Assembly (NCBI GenBank): GCA_963776195.1 | Contig: CAVZMO010000039.1 | Location: 1-64,000 of the forward strand | DNA length: 64,000 nt | From: CAVZMO01 sp963776195 | Lineage (GTDB): Bacteria > Nitrospirota > Thermodesulfovibrionia > Thermodesulfovibrionales > SM23-35 | Direction: 5' to 3' | Shown: piece after piece, positions 8,396-18,380 of the stretch | Layout: every line of letters begins with the position of its first letter | How positions within the stretch are numbered: position 1 is the first letter of the stretch | Made by a program: the position numbers and the translations under genes | The notes under the pieces: generated by a model | The model's database searches: none | Told to the model about the DNA's origin: nothing | The model's input: only the letters and a program-made list of their open reading frames with translations

Positions 8396-11080
8396 TTACA
8401 TCTCAAGCAGGACTTTTACCGAATCCTCATCAGAGGCGACTTTTCGAAATCCCATTTTTTCCGCCCTGTATAACATTCTCGCATTGACCTGCAGGATTTC
8501 CATGTACATATTTTTTATCCCCAGTTCTTTCGCTATCTTGATGCAGTGCAAACAAAGCGCTTTGCCGATACCCTGTCCCTGCCATTGATCTCCGACCACA
8601 ACAGCCATTTCGGCACTCTCGAGATCGGGAAGCCTGCTCATCCTCACCTCGCCGATTATCCGTTCTTTCCCGCCGTTTCTCATGATAGCCACAAAAGAAA
8701 GCTCTCTGTCGTAATCAACATGACAATATCTCGTCAACTGATCATGCGACATTTCAGAGATTTTCCGGAAGAACCTCATCGTGAGGGTTTGTTCAGAGGA
8801 AGTCTTTAACAGTTCTTTCATAAGGGGTTCATCCTCCGGACGGATAGGTCTTATGACGGTTGCGGGACCTTCTCTTAATTTGAAAATATCGATATATTGA
8901 TCCGGGTAAGGGCAGATCGAAAGATGAGGAGGACAGAAATCCCCTCTCACCGGCACAAAACCTTCAAGGATATCTGCTTCCAGCAAAATATTGGCATCCA
9001 GTGCAAAGCCGTCATCACTCGAAACAAAGAAGGGATTTATATCTATTTCCTTTATATGGGGGAAATGGATGATCAGGTGAGAAAACCGCACAAGGACTTC
9101 TTCGAGATATCGCAAATTGCTCTCAAAGTCTTTTTGTTTCGCGAGATGCTTATAGATTTTTGTCTTGTTCATCATGCGTCTTGCCAGGGTCTGGTTAAGG
9201 GGCGGGAGTCCAATGGAATAATCCTCTACGGCCTCGAGGATCACTCCGCCGGTCCCGAAGACTATGACCGACCCGAAGGTGGGGTCTTTCTTGGCGCCTA
9301 TTACGATTTCATAGCCGCGTTTTAGGACCATCGGCTGAATAATCACCTGGGCCTTCGGATCATTTAATGAGGCGGCCAGATCTTTCAGCTGGTCAAATGC
9401 ATCCTTTACCGAATCCCGGTCTCTCAGATTTAAGTGGACACCGCCTGATTCCGTCTTGTGAAAGATCTTCTGGGAATCGATCTTCAAAACAACGGGATAC
9501 CCTATAAAATCTGCGATCTCCATCGCTTCTTCATAGCTCTGAACGACTTTGGTAGGGATTACCGGTATCCCGTACGATAAGAGTATGTCCTTCACTTCGT
9601 TTAGATTCAGAAGAAGCCTTTTCTCCTCCGATGCTTTTCTTATGATCTCCTCGGCCCTGTATTCATCGGGCTCGAAGTCTTTGAGGATGACCTCGGGGGT
9701 CTCAAGGAGAAGCCTTAGGTTGTAATCGTACCGATACATGTACATATAGCTCTTTACCGCCTGCTCGGTAGACACGGAAGTGGGTATCCCCTGATCACTG
9801 AGGAATTCCCTCGAAGCGATCACCCGTTCTCCGCCCATCCAGGTCGTGAATATGGGTTTATAGGGGAATGCCTTTGCCGACGAGGCAACCATCTCTGCAA
9901 TCTCTTTTGAATTGGACAGATAGGAGGGGGTATGGATCACGAGAACACCGTCAACTTCTTTATCCTTTAAACAGCTGTTCACCGCGATCTCATAATCCTG
10001 GGGAGATGCTTCAAAAAAGAGGTCAACAGGGTTTTGAACATGCCGCATGTGGCGAAAGTGGGATTGAAGGGTCTTTTGCGTTTCCGGACTTAAATTTGCC
10101 AATTCGCCATCCAGCTGTAAGAGTGTGTCAACCGCTATTATTGCGGGACCGCCCGAGTTTGTAATGATTGCGAGACGGTTCCCCTTTGGACGGCGCTGTT
10201 TGGAAAGTGATTCGGCAAGATAGAAGAGGTCAAGGGTTTCGTGCACCCTAATGGCGCCTGCTCTCTCGAATGCGGCGTCATATACCTTATCTTCGCCGGC
10301 CATATAGCCCGAGTGTGTCAGCGCCACGTGGGCGGAGACATCGAATTTTCCCGATTTGATCACCATGATGGGTTTGCTGGAAGCAAAACTTCTCACAGCG
10401 GTCATAAATCTGCGGCCGTTCTTGATGGATTCAATATAGAGGATAATGGCCCTTGTTTCAGGATCAACACCCAAAAAATCGATAAGATCGGCGAGTTTGA
10501 TATCGATTTTAGTGCCTATAGAAATAAAATGGCTAAAGCCGATGTTCTTACTGACCGCCCAATCCAACAGAGCGGTGGAAAGTGTCGCACTCTGTGCGAT
10601 AAGGGCTATATTGCCCTTTGGCGGCAGTTGCGGGAAAAGACTGGCATTAAGATTTATGCTTGGCTTTATAAATCCGAGTGAATCAGGACCCAAGACCCTA
10701 AACCCATATGCTTGGGAGAGCTGATTTATTTTTGTCTGGAGCAGCGGTGAATTTTCAACCCTGGTCTTAAAATTAAAACACAATATGATTACACCTTTCA
10801 CTCCCTTGAGCGCCGCATTCCTCAAGAGCCTGAGGGATGTCTTCCGAGGTACCGCCAGTATTGCCAGATCTATTTCACGCTGGATATCAGTAATCTTAGG
10901 ATACGCCTCAACTCCCTGTACTGCTTCCATATGCTGGTTTACCGGATACACGGAGCCTTTGAAACCTTTACCCAGCAGGTTCTTAAATATACAATACCCT
11001 ATCGCATATTTGTCTTCGTTTGCACCGATAACGGCAATTCTCTTGGGATTAAAGAAATACTCAAGATTTTTTACCGACAC
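8396..11080 (-). CDS. fused NDP-forming acyl-CoA synthetase / GNAT acetyltransferase (PatZ/Pka-like)
   Basis: This 894-residue protein has the layout of bacterial Pat/PatZ lysine acetyltransferases. It contains a CoA-binding Rossmann domain (about 1-130, IAVIGA), a succinyl-CoA-ligase-like domain (about 145-460), an ATP-grasp domain (about 485-710), and a C-terminal GNAT domain (about 735-894) with the acetyl-CoA loop WQGQGIGKA. In Salmonella Pat the synthetase half is catalytically dead. Here a His remains at the phospho-His position (ALTHSGYMAG), so ADP-forming acetyl-CoA synthetase activity cannot be excluded. It lies downstream of acs on the same strand, and Acs is the classic substrate of these acetylases. 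That pairing supports a role in controlling acetate activation. Confidence 0.85.
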   Translation of the reverse strand: MSVKNLEYFFNPKRIAVIGANEDKYAIGYCIFKNLLGKGFKGSVYPVNQHMEAVQGVEAYPKITDIQREIDLAILAVPRKTSLRLLRNAALKGVKGVIILCFNFKTRVENSPLLQTKINQLSQAYGFRVLGPDSLGFIKPSINLNASLFPQLPPKGNIALIAQSATLSTALLDWAVSKNIGFSHFISIGTKIDIKLADLIDFLGVDPETRAIILYIESIKNGRRFMTAVRSFASSKPIMVIKSGKFDVSAHVALTHSGYMAGEDKVYDAAFERAGAIRVHETLDLFYLAESLSKQRRPKGNRLAIITNSGGPAIIAVDTLLQLDGELANLSPETQKTLQSHFRHMRHVQNPVDLFFEASPQDYEIAVNSCLKDKEVDGVLVIHTPSYLSNSKEIAEMVASSAKAFPYKPIFTTWMGGERVIASREFLSDQGIPTSVSTEQAVKSYMYMYRYDYNLRLLLETPEVILKDFEPDEYRAEEIIRKASEEKRLLLNLNEVKDILLSYGIPVIPTKVVQSYEEAMEIADFIGYPVVLKIDSQKIFHKTESGGVHLNLRDRDSVKDAFDQLKDLAASLNDPKAQVIIQPMVLKRGYEIVIGAKKDPTFGSVIVFGTGGVILEAVEDYSIGLPPLNQTLARRMMNKTKIYKHLAKQKDFESNLRYLEEVLVRFSHLIIHFPHIKEIDINPFFVSSDDGFALDANILLEADILEGFVPVRGDFCPPHLSICPYPDQYIDIFKLREGPATVIRPIRPEDEPLMKELLKTSSEQTLTMRFFRKISEMSHDQLTRYCHVDYDRELSFVAIMRNGGKERIIGEVRMSRLPDLESAEMAVVVGDQWQGQGIGKALCLHCIKIAKELGIKNMYMEILQVNARMLYRAEKMGFRKVASDEDSVKVLLEM

Positions 11081-11255
11081 GGATAATCTCCTTTATCAAC
11101 AAACTTATATATTGTAACTTTAAAATGCAAAAAGGGTAGGCATAAAACGGCATATTTGTCGGCAGAAAATGACTTTTGAAATTTGTCTCAATTCATTCTC
11201 AGCTCAAGCAGAGAGTCAGATCCATTATATTGAGAAACATATCGAATTTATTTAC

Positions 11256-11282
11256 ATAGGGGTTCAAATGTTGAACCCCTAT
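11256..11282 (-). terminator. hairpin downstream of acs
   Basis: A perfect 12-bp inverted repeat (ATAGGGGTTCAA, loop of 3 nt) starts 13 nt after the acs stop on the minus strand. The downstream T-content is weak. It separates acs from the acetylase-like gene, which might therefore depend on read-through or its own promoter in the 214-nt gap. Confidence 0.6.
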
Positions 11283-11294
11283 TCTGTTAATAAT

Positions 11295-13266
11295 TTATAC
11301 TTTCCCTTTCAGAATTTCATTTACAACCGAAGGATCCGCAAGGGTTGAGGTATCTCCAAGATCTTCCGTATCACCCCTCGCTATCTTTCTGAGGATTCTT
11401 CTCATAATCTTGCCGCTTCTGGTTTTGGGTAAGCCAGGCGCAAACTGTATTTTATCCGGACTCGCAATCGGACCGATTACATGCCTTACGTGACCTACAA
11501 GTATCTTTTTCAGTTCAGGTGTCGGTTCATAACCCTCCTTGAGGGTTACATACACATAGATGCCTTCACCTTTGATTTCGTGAGGATAACCGACTGTTGC
11601 AGCCTCTGCAACAGCTTCATGGCTGACTAAGGCTGATTCTATCTCCGCAGTACCGATCCTGTGTCCGGAGACATTAATAACATCGTCTATCCTTCCCATG
11701 AGCCAGTAATCGCCGTCCTCGTCCAGTCTTGCGCCGTCGCCGGTGAAGTATTTACCGGGGAACCTTGAGAAATAGACTTCTTTGATTCTCTTGTTTTCAG
11801 GATCTCCATACGTGCCCCGTAATATTCCAGGCCATGGCCTGTCAATGCAGAGGTATCCGCCTTCATTGACTCCTGCTGTTGATCCATCCTCTTTTAAGAT
11901 TACCGGCACAAGTCCTGGAAATGGTTTGCTCGCAGAGCCTGGTTTTGTCGTCATGGCGCCCGGTAAAGGTGTGATCAATATTCCACCTGTTTCTGTCTGC
12001 CACCATGTGTCGACAATGGGCAGGCTGCCTTTCCCAACATGGGTGTGATACCACATCCATGCCTCAGGATTGATCGGCTCTCCGACGGTGCCGAGCAATC
12101 TCAGTGAGGAGAGATCGTGTTTGTTGACCCAACTCTCACCCTCTCTCATGAGAGCCCTGATTGCAGTGGGAGCTGTATAAAATATGCTCACCTTATGCTT
12201 ATCAACGATTTTCCAGAATCTGCCCGGGTCAGGATAGGTGGGAATTCCTTCAAACATGAGGCTGGTAGCTCCATAGCTTAAAGGTCCATACAACAATATA
12301 GCTATGGCCTGTTACCCATCCGATATCTGCAGTACAGAAATGGATATCTTCAGGACGATAATCAAAAATCCATTTAAAGGTGAGGTTCGTATAGAGTAAA
12401 TATCCTCCTACGGTATGCAAAACGCCTTTTGGTTTGCCTGTAGAGCCGGAGGTGTAAAGGATAAACAATGGATCTTCAGCATCCAGCTGTTCCGGCTCAC
12501 AGTAATCTATTATTTCAGGGTCATTCATCTCATCATGCCACCAGAAATCCCGTTGAGGCTCCATATCAACATTGCCGACCCTCTTGACTACGATTATTTT
12601 TTCTACTGTCGGGCATTCCTGTACTGCTTCATCTGCATTGGACTTCAGAGGAACATATCTGCTGCCCCTGACGCCTTTGTCTGCAGTAATAAGGAGTTTT
12701 GACTTGCAGTCCTGAATCCTGTCCTTCAAAGCCTGTGCACTGAAACCGCCAAATACAACACTGTGGATTGCGCCTATTCGTGCGCAGGCAAGCATTGAGA
12801 TCGGCAGTTCCGGTATCATGGGCAGATAGATTGTTACCCTGTCACCTTTTGTGACACCATACTTTTTAAGGACATTTGCAAATCTGTTTACTTCATAGTA
12901 AAGCTGCTGGTAGGTGTATGTTTTATAGGTGCCGTCATCAGCTTCCCAGATAATCGCTGCCTTGTTCCGTATGGGAGTATTCATAAATCTGTCTAGGCAG
13001 TTATAGGAAGCATTCAGTTTTCCACCAATAAACCATTTGATATAAGGTTTATTAAAGTCCCAGTCGGATACCTTATCCCATTTCTTATACCAGATCAGTT
13101 GTTTTTCTGCCATTTCCGCCCAAAAACCGTCAGGGTCTTCGACTGACCTTTTATAAAGCTTTTCATACTCTTCTATGGTTTTGATATGCGCCTTGTCGCT
13201 GAATTCCTTTGACGGTGGAAATGTTCTCTTTTCAGTTGACAATACATCAATACTTTCTTTAGACAT
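11295..13266 (-). CDS. acs: acetyl-CoA synthetase, AMP-forming (one frameshift)
   Basis: Acs makes acetyl-CoA from acetate, ATP and CoA through acetyl-AMP. Two abutting frames, 12250-13266 and 11295-12296, together give a complete protein of about 655 residues. The join lies at about 12288-12296, where TGHSYIV should run straight into YGPL; one extra base separates the frames. The first part has the P-loop-like YTSGSTGKPKG, the second has GRIDDVINVSGHRIG and the C-terminal PKTRSGK. The Lys of that last motif (codon near 11409) is the residue acetylated in characterised Acs enzymes. Everything else is intact, so sequence error is more likely than a dead gene. The symporter pair lies just upstream. 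Confidence 0.9.
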
Positions 13267-13311
13267 CCTTTATACGTCCTCCCTTCCGTATATTTCAGTG
13301 TACGAAGAGTA

Positions 13312-15042
13312 TTATTCCTCAGCACCTATTCCTATATACGATCTGATTTTTTCATCATTGTATTTTGCTTCAGCCTCTTTTTCACGCCCAAAGAGCGAGA
13401 AGAGAATTCCTACCAAGAACGCAGCACTCATGGAATATATTCCCGGGTTCTTCAACGGGAATATAGGCTTCGGCATCCTGGTTTTTGCTTCTTTTATCTG
13501 GGCGTCTGCTGTCTGTTTTTCTGCCGCAATTGATGCGTCTATCTCTACAGGGGCCTTAACTGACGCCTTCTGCTGCTCAAGAGCGGCGATCTTTGCTTTT
13601 GAGGCGTCTTCGACAGCCTTGACCTCTTTCTCAACCGCTGCCTTTTCACTCTTGTGTACGATATCGACCCATACAGTAGGGCTTAATATGATGAGGACGG
13701 TAGCTATGACAAGACCGGTATATATACTGGCTACCGCACCTTTCGTAGTAAATTTTTTCCACAGGATTGACATCGCCAGGGCAGGGAAATTGGCACTCGC
13801 GGCAATAGCAAAGGTCAGTCCGACCAGAAAGGCGACGTTTTGTCCTTTGAAGAGTATCCCCAGGAGCATCGCAGCAACACCGAGACCTACGGTAGCTATC
13901 TTTGCGACCTTGACCTCTTCTTTCTCCGCTGCTTGACCCCTTCTTATGACTCCGACAAACAGATCATGCGAGAAGGCGGACGCACCCGCAAGGGTCAGTC
14001 CTGAAACAACCGCGAGTATTGTGGCAAAGGCTACCGCTGACAAAAAGCCGAGGAACAGATTTCCTCCGAGGAACTCTGCGAGGAGCGGGCCCGCCATATT
14101 GCCGCCTTTGTCTATGCTCATGATAAGCTTCTGTCCAACGATTACCGCTGCACCAAAGCCGATGGTAACGGTGAGGATATAGAAATAGCCGATAAACCCT
14201 GTGGCATAAAAGACCGATTTTCTCGCTGCTCTGGCATCAGGAACGGTATAAAACCTCATGAGAATGTGCGGAAGCCCTGCTGTTCCGAACATGAGGGCGA
14301 GTCCCAGGGAGAACGCATCTACCGGGCTCGTGATAAGACCACCGGGTTCAAGAAACTTGGAGCCGTAAAGATTCTGAGCCTGGCTGAAAAGTTCTCCATA
14401 ACTGAAGCCAAAATGATACAAGGTCATAATAACGAGCAGTGTTGCGCCGCCAAGGAGCAACCCCGCCTTTATAATCTGAACCCATGTCGTTGCGATCATC
14501 CCGCCGAAAAGAACATAGGAGATCATCAGGGTTCCGACTATTACAACAGCAACCTCAAAAGGCAAGCCGAACATCAGCTTGATAAGTGTCCCTGCTCCAA
14601 CCATCTGCGCGATGAGATAGGTAAGGACTACGACCAGTGAACCGGATGCGGCGGCAGCCCTTATAGGCCTCTGGTTCAATCTGTATGCAACAACATCAGC
14701 AAAGGTATATTTGCCGAGATTCCTTAATGGCTCGGAGATAAGGAACATGATAATCGGCCATCCCACAAGCCATCCTACCGAGTAGATGAGTCCGTCATAT
14801 CCCTTTGTCGAAACTAACCCCGCTATGCCTAAGAATGACGCTGCACTCATGTAATCCCCGGCAAGGGCAAGACCGTTCTGGAACCCGGTGACGCTTCTGC
14901 CGGCAGCATAGAAATCCTTTGTAGTCCTTGTCCTTTTTGCTGCCCAGTATGTTATCCCAAGCGTGCTGATAACAAACAGGACAAAAAACATTACAGCGAC
15001 AGGATTAAACTGTCCAATGATCGTCTGTGTCGTCTGTGGCAT
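13312..15042 (-). CDS. actP: sodium/solute symporter, acetate permease ActP-like
   Basis: This is a 576-residue SSS-family transporter, probably a cation/acetate symporter. Evidence is the FYAAGRSVTGFQNGLALAGD motif typical of ActP, about 13 hydrophobic segments, and its position between a DUF485 gene and acs. The ATG at 15042 is chosen because AGGAGG sits just upstream and the DUF485 stop is only 2 nt away; an upstream in-frame start would run into that gene. Oddly, an Ala/Lys/Glu-rich helical segment of about 60 residues (about 464-522) is inserted between the last two membrane segments, where E. coli ActP has a short loop. Substrate by context only. Confidence 0.85.
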   Translation of the reverse strand: MPQTTQTIIGQFNPVAVMFFVLFVISTLGITYWAAKRTRTTKDFYAAGRSVTGFQNGLALAGDYMSAASFLGIAGLVSTKGYDGLIYSVGWLVGWPIIMFLISEPLRNLGKYTFADVVAYRLNQRPIRAAAASGSLVVVLTYLIAQMVGAGTLIKLMFGLPFEVAVVIVGTLMISYVLFGGMIATTWVQIIKAGLLLGGATLLVIMTLYHFGFSYGELFSQAQNLYGSKFLEPGGLITSPVDAFSLGLALMFGTAGLPHILMRFYTVPDARAARKSVFYATGFIGYFYILTVTIGFGAAVIVGQKLIMSIDKGGNMAGPLLAEFLGGNLFLGFLSAVAFATILAVVSGLTLAGASAFSHDLFVGVIRRGQAAEKEEVKVAKIATVGLGVAAMLLGILFKGQNVAFLVGLTFAIAASANFPALAMSILWKKFTTKGAVASIYTGLVIATVLIILSPTVWVDIVHKSEKAAVEKEVKAVEDASKAKIAALEQQKASVKAPVEIDASIAAEKQTADAQIKEAKTRMPKPIFPLKNPGIYSMSAAFLVGILFSLFGREKEAEAKYNDEKIRSYIGIGAEE

Positions 15043-15044
15043 TG

Positions 15045-15371
15045 TTAACCTCCTATCTTTTCTCTGACTTTTTTGACAAGGACATCGTATTTGTTGTTGG
15101 CCCAAAAGATGTAAATTCCTGTAAATACCCATGAAAGAATTATGGTGCCGACTGCTATAGGTATCCCGATTGATATGGCGCCGGACACTTTTGAGGCAAG
15201 AAATGGTTTGTTAAAGGCAATCAGGGCAATAAACCCGAAATAGAGGACCAACTCCAGGATAGTGAGGACCACCGATATGACATTTTTCTGACTGGATAGT
15301 GATTTAAAATCACTGTCTTCGAGGATTTCTTCTGTGGTAAGTTTAATACTCTTGCTGCTTTTGGTACTCAT
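15045..15371 (-). CDS. DUF485 membrane protein (YjcH-like), symporter partner
   Basis: This 108-residue protein has two hydrophobic segments, as in the DUF485 family that is regularly encoded just before actP-type symporters. The core fits that family (about 100 aa). It ends 2 nt before the symporter ATG, so the two are almost certainly co-translated. Its N-terminal 35 residues are Ser/Lys/Glu-rich. A role as accessory subunit is inferred from genomic association; no activity is established. Confidence 0.8.
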   Translation of the reverse strand: MSTKSSKSIKLTTEEILEDSDFKSLSSQKNVISVVLTILELVLYFGFIALIAFNKPFLASKVSGAISIGIPIAVGTIILSWVFTGIYIFWANNKYDVLVKKVREKIGG

Positions 15372-15410
15372 TTTTAACCCCCCTCATCTTTTTTTTATTT
15401 TTTTTTTGGA

Positions 15411-16127
15411 CTAAAAATTGCTTATTTCACTTGATACCTTGTGTTTATCACCTCCTTCGAAAGGATGGCCTATTTCCAACAGGTCACCTATATGGTTTAC
15501 GCCGATATCAATGAGGACCGGCATAAAACGTTGTAAGAGTTGTGCTGTGATGAATGCATCAACAAGCGCATTGTGCGCACCGCGAATGGCGATGCTGAAA
15601 CATTGTGCAATTTCGTAAAGTGATGAATCTTTTGATGATGACGAGAAACAAGTGCGGGTCGGCACTTTTTTCCTCAGCCATTCATAAACCTTATAAGTAT
15701 CTATTACAGGATTTTGCATGGTATTCCCGAAAATCCTCTTCATCTCCCGATTAATAAAACTCAGGTCTATCGATACACAGTGTCCAACAATGATATCATT
15801 ATCACAGAACTGGAGAAACTCTGAGAGAACCGCATCGATAGTCGGCTTTTCCAAAACATCTGATGGTGTGATTTCATGCACCACAACACTTTTCGGTTGA
15901 AATTTAGTCTCCGGTTTTACCAGTTGATGGAAACTGTTAGCGAGTTCGATCCTTGTTCCGTTCATCCGGACAGCTCCCATGGAGATTATGGAATCCTTTT
16001 TCTCATTCAACCCCGTGAGCTCCGTATCTATGACCGCGTATTGGATATCAATAATGGATTTGTTTTTGTCAATATTGAGCGGGGCCTGTTTCTTGAGTTT
16101 AAAAAAATCAATCATTTCCTTTACCAA
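15411..16127 (-). CDS. 3'-5' exonuclease, DnaQ/PolC epsilon-like
   Basis: A 238-residue DEDDh-type exonuclease domain protein. ExoI is YAVIDTELTGL (D and E), ExoII is in VGHCVSIDLSFIN, and ExoIII is GAHNALVDAFITAQLL with the catalytic His and Asp. It is a stand-alone protein rather than a polymerase subunit. The same partner pair, this nuclease with a cNMP/CBS/DUF294 protein beside an ActP-type symporter, is common in proteobacteria, but its purpose is unclear. Its start overlaps the 3' end of the DUF294 gene by 7 nt, so they are translationally coupled. Confidence 0.85.
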   Translation of the reverse strand: MVKEMIDFFKLKKQAPLNIDKNKSIIDIQYAVIDTELTGLNEKKDSIISMGAVRMNGTRIELANSFHQLVKPETKFQPKSVVVHEITPSDVLEKPTIDAVLSEFLQFCDNDIIVGHCVSIDLSFINREMKRIFGNTMQNPVIDTYKVYEWLRKKVPTRTCFSSSSKDSSLYEIAQCFSIAIRGAHNALVDAFITAQLLQRFMPVLIDIGVNHIGDLLEIGHPFEGGDKHKVSSEISNF

Positions 16128-18016
16128 ATCATCGCTTTATAGCGTTCGATAATCAGGTCCTGAATCTTCGATACGAGCTGAAACGTCTCTTTTGCGATCC
16201 TTTTCTCGAGGTTGCTCAGGGCATTGGGATTAATAAAATTATCAATCTCTTTTCCCTCTTTCATTTGCTCAAACTGGTGCTGAATCCTGAGCAGCATGAT
16301 AAATTCAAAGGAATGTATCAGCTCGTCAGCGTATTCCTTTATAATCGTATGCCTATCCCTGAGGACATTTATTCTCTCTATCGTAGAGGTTTCTTTGACG
16401 CCTTTTTCCAGTGCAAAAAGCCTGACTAAATCGACCAATGGTCCAAGGCCTTTTACCTTTATATTCAGTTTGTCTTTATGTTCACCGCTCTTTTCTACCA
16501 CAAAAGTCTTCAAAAAACCAATGGGAGGCATATTCTTAATTGCCAGATTGGCGATATAACCGAGAAAGACCTTTTTATCTTTTACCATTGACAGGGTGAA
16601 ATCCTTGAGCCAGTCAAGGAGCCTTGTTTCACCATAAACAGCCCTGAAGTCAAAAAATGTGACGGAATTCAATACCGCCTCTGAGGTCGGCGTGGATATC
16701 CAGTTCGTAAAATATTTTCTCCAGACATGCAGAGGTTGCCGCCACATCGGGTTTGTGGCCATAAAATCGGCGGGGCATAACGGGAACCCGCACTTGAGCA
16801 AGCCATCCCGGACAAATGACGTAAAATTCCTGAAATATTCTTCCGCAGTCTGTTCCATCTCGGCATCAGCCGGATCGTGATAGATGAGGGCGTTGTCCTG
16901 GTCGGTTTTAAAGGTCTGCTCCTTTCGACCCTCACTCCCAAATACAATCCAACAATAAGGAACAGGCGGCTCACCAAAACGATCTTCTGCGAGCTCGAGG
17001 ATTTTCCTTACGAGCCTGTCGTTTATCTCAGAAATAATTCTTGTAATGCTGCTTGCCTTGACACCTTCACTGAGCAGCAACCCAACAATATTATTTATTT
17101 TCTTGGAGACCGGTATCAGGGCATCGACTGTGCTCTGGCTTTCGATATCTTTTACGATCGACAGAGGAGATGTCCCCTGGATAAGCATGAGGTCATGGTT
17201 GGTTAAAACACCTTTGAGCTTGTCATCCTTCATAACAAGGAGGTGATGCACATTGTGCTTCACCATCTTTAAGATTGCTTCAAAGCAGTATTCCTTTACA
17301 TCTGACCGTACGTGCGGAACACTCATGATATCCCTGACCGGATCTTTACAATCCTTTCCCTTCGAGACTACTTTGTCTCGAAGGTCTCTATCCGTAATTA
17401 TCCCTGACGGAAGACCGCTGACATCAACTAAGATAAGGGAACTGATTCTGTAATTGGACATTATCTCAGCTGCCTCTTGAATGGATATATTCTCGGAAGC
17501 TTGTATGACACCCTTGGAAGCAAGCTCTCCTACGGGCATGGTGAAAAGAATCTTATCTCCGCCTGCATAGACTAAATTTTTATTCTGTATTTCTTTGAAT
17601 GTCTTATCCAGATATCTGGTCAGAAAGGATTTATTGAAGAATTCCCTGACAGCAGGGTTTGAATATAAGAGATTCTGTATTGTTTCCCGTTTGATAAGAT
17701 AACAGATGGTATCATCTATTGTTACAACATTCGCCCTTGCCTTGTTGCCGCCAAATATCAGCAGGTAGCCTATTAAATCTCCTTCACCCCTGTAATCAAC
17801 GAATACGTCCTCATTTTCATTCTTGATAAAGACTTTCACTTCACCTTTTTTGATAATATAAAGGTAATCAGCTGATCCGCCCTGGTTTTGAATGAATGTT
17901 CCTTTCGGGTAAAATTCCATGGAGATACCGCTGGTTATATCTTTTAATGTGGCGTCATCGAGGAACTGGAACGGCGGGACTTTTTTCAGGAATTCTATTA
18001 CTTCTTCAATGAGCAT
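16121..18016 (-). CDS. cyclic-nucleotide-binding / CBS / DUF294 putative nucleotidyltransferase
   Basis: A 631-residue regulatory protein. Domains in order: a cNMP-binding beta-roll (about 20-140), two CBS domains (about 165-285, the second followed by GVLTNHDLM), a GlnD-like DUF294 nucleotidyltransferase with FGSEGRKEQTFKTDQDNAL (G-S and DxD metal site, about 350-370), and a helical C-terminal DUF294_C domain. The ATG at 18016 is preferred: GGTGGA lies upstream, and the 49 residues of the longer frame look non-conserved. CBS and cNMP domains suggest sensing of adenylate status, which fits its place upstream of acetate uptake and activation genes. The target of the nucleotidyltransferase is unknown. 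Confidence 0.85.
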   Translation of the reverse strand: MLIEEVIEFLKKVPPFQFLDDATLKDITSGISMEFYPKGTFIQNQGGSADYLYIIKKGEVKVFIKNENEDVFVDYRGEGDLIGYLLIFGGNKARANVVTIDDTICYLIKRETIQNLLYSNPAVREFFNKSFLTRYLDKTFKEIQNKNLVYAGGDKILFTMPVGELASKGVIQASENISIQEAAEIMSNYRISSLILVDVSGLPSGIITDRDLRDKVVSKGKDCKDPVRDIMSVPHVRSDVKEYCFEAILKMVKHNVHHLLVMKDDKLKGVLTNHDLMLIQGTSPLSIVKDIESQSTVDALIPVSKKINNIVGLLLSEGVKASSITRIISEINDRLVRKILELAEDRFGEPPVPYCWIVFGSEGRKEQTFKTDQDNALIYHDPADAEMEQTAEEYFRNFTSFVRDGLLKCGFPLCPADFMATNPMWRQPLHVWRKYFTNWISTPTSEAVLNSVTFFDFRAVYGETRLLDWLKDFTLSMVKDKKVFLGYIANLAIKNMPPIGFLKTFVVEKSGEHKDKLNIKVKGLGPLVDLVRLFALEKGVKETSTIERINVLRDRHTIIKEYADELIHSFEFIMLLRIQHQFEQMKEGKEIDNFINPNALSNLEKRIAKETFQLVSKIQDLIIERYKAMIW

Positions 18017-18380
18017 TGTTATTCCACCTTCCACATACTGCTTTTTCGAAAAGTTCTCATGCCATGTATTTGCAGTTAATCCATCAATCGCATAGAATAA
18101 CAATAAACCAGTATAAAATAGCCTCTGCATCGGCAATATCGTGACCGGATGGTCACTTTGCATGCCTTTACATGAGGCCTAGGGTAAGGGTAAGTATACA
18201 AAAAAAATTCCTTAAAAGCAATTTTTTTTGCAATCATTGCCGGCACCACACCAAAAAATGGTTTGATAAATAATGAAATATCAAGAAGTTAACGGAATGA
18301 TGAAGATCGACTAAAAAGAAAAATATCGAAATGGCAAATATTATTAAAGGTTATAATAACCTAAAATTAGGAGGTACGGT

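Noticed and set aside
11256..11282. tRNA or T-box remnant (GGTTCAAA string)
   Set aside because: The sequence is just a perfect hairpin after acs; no cloverleaf or T-box core around it.
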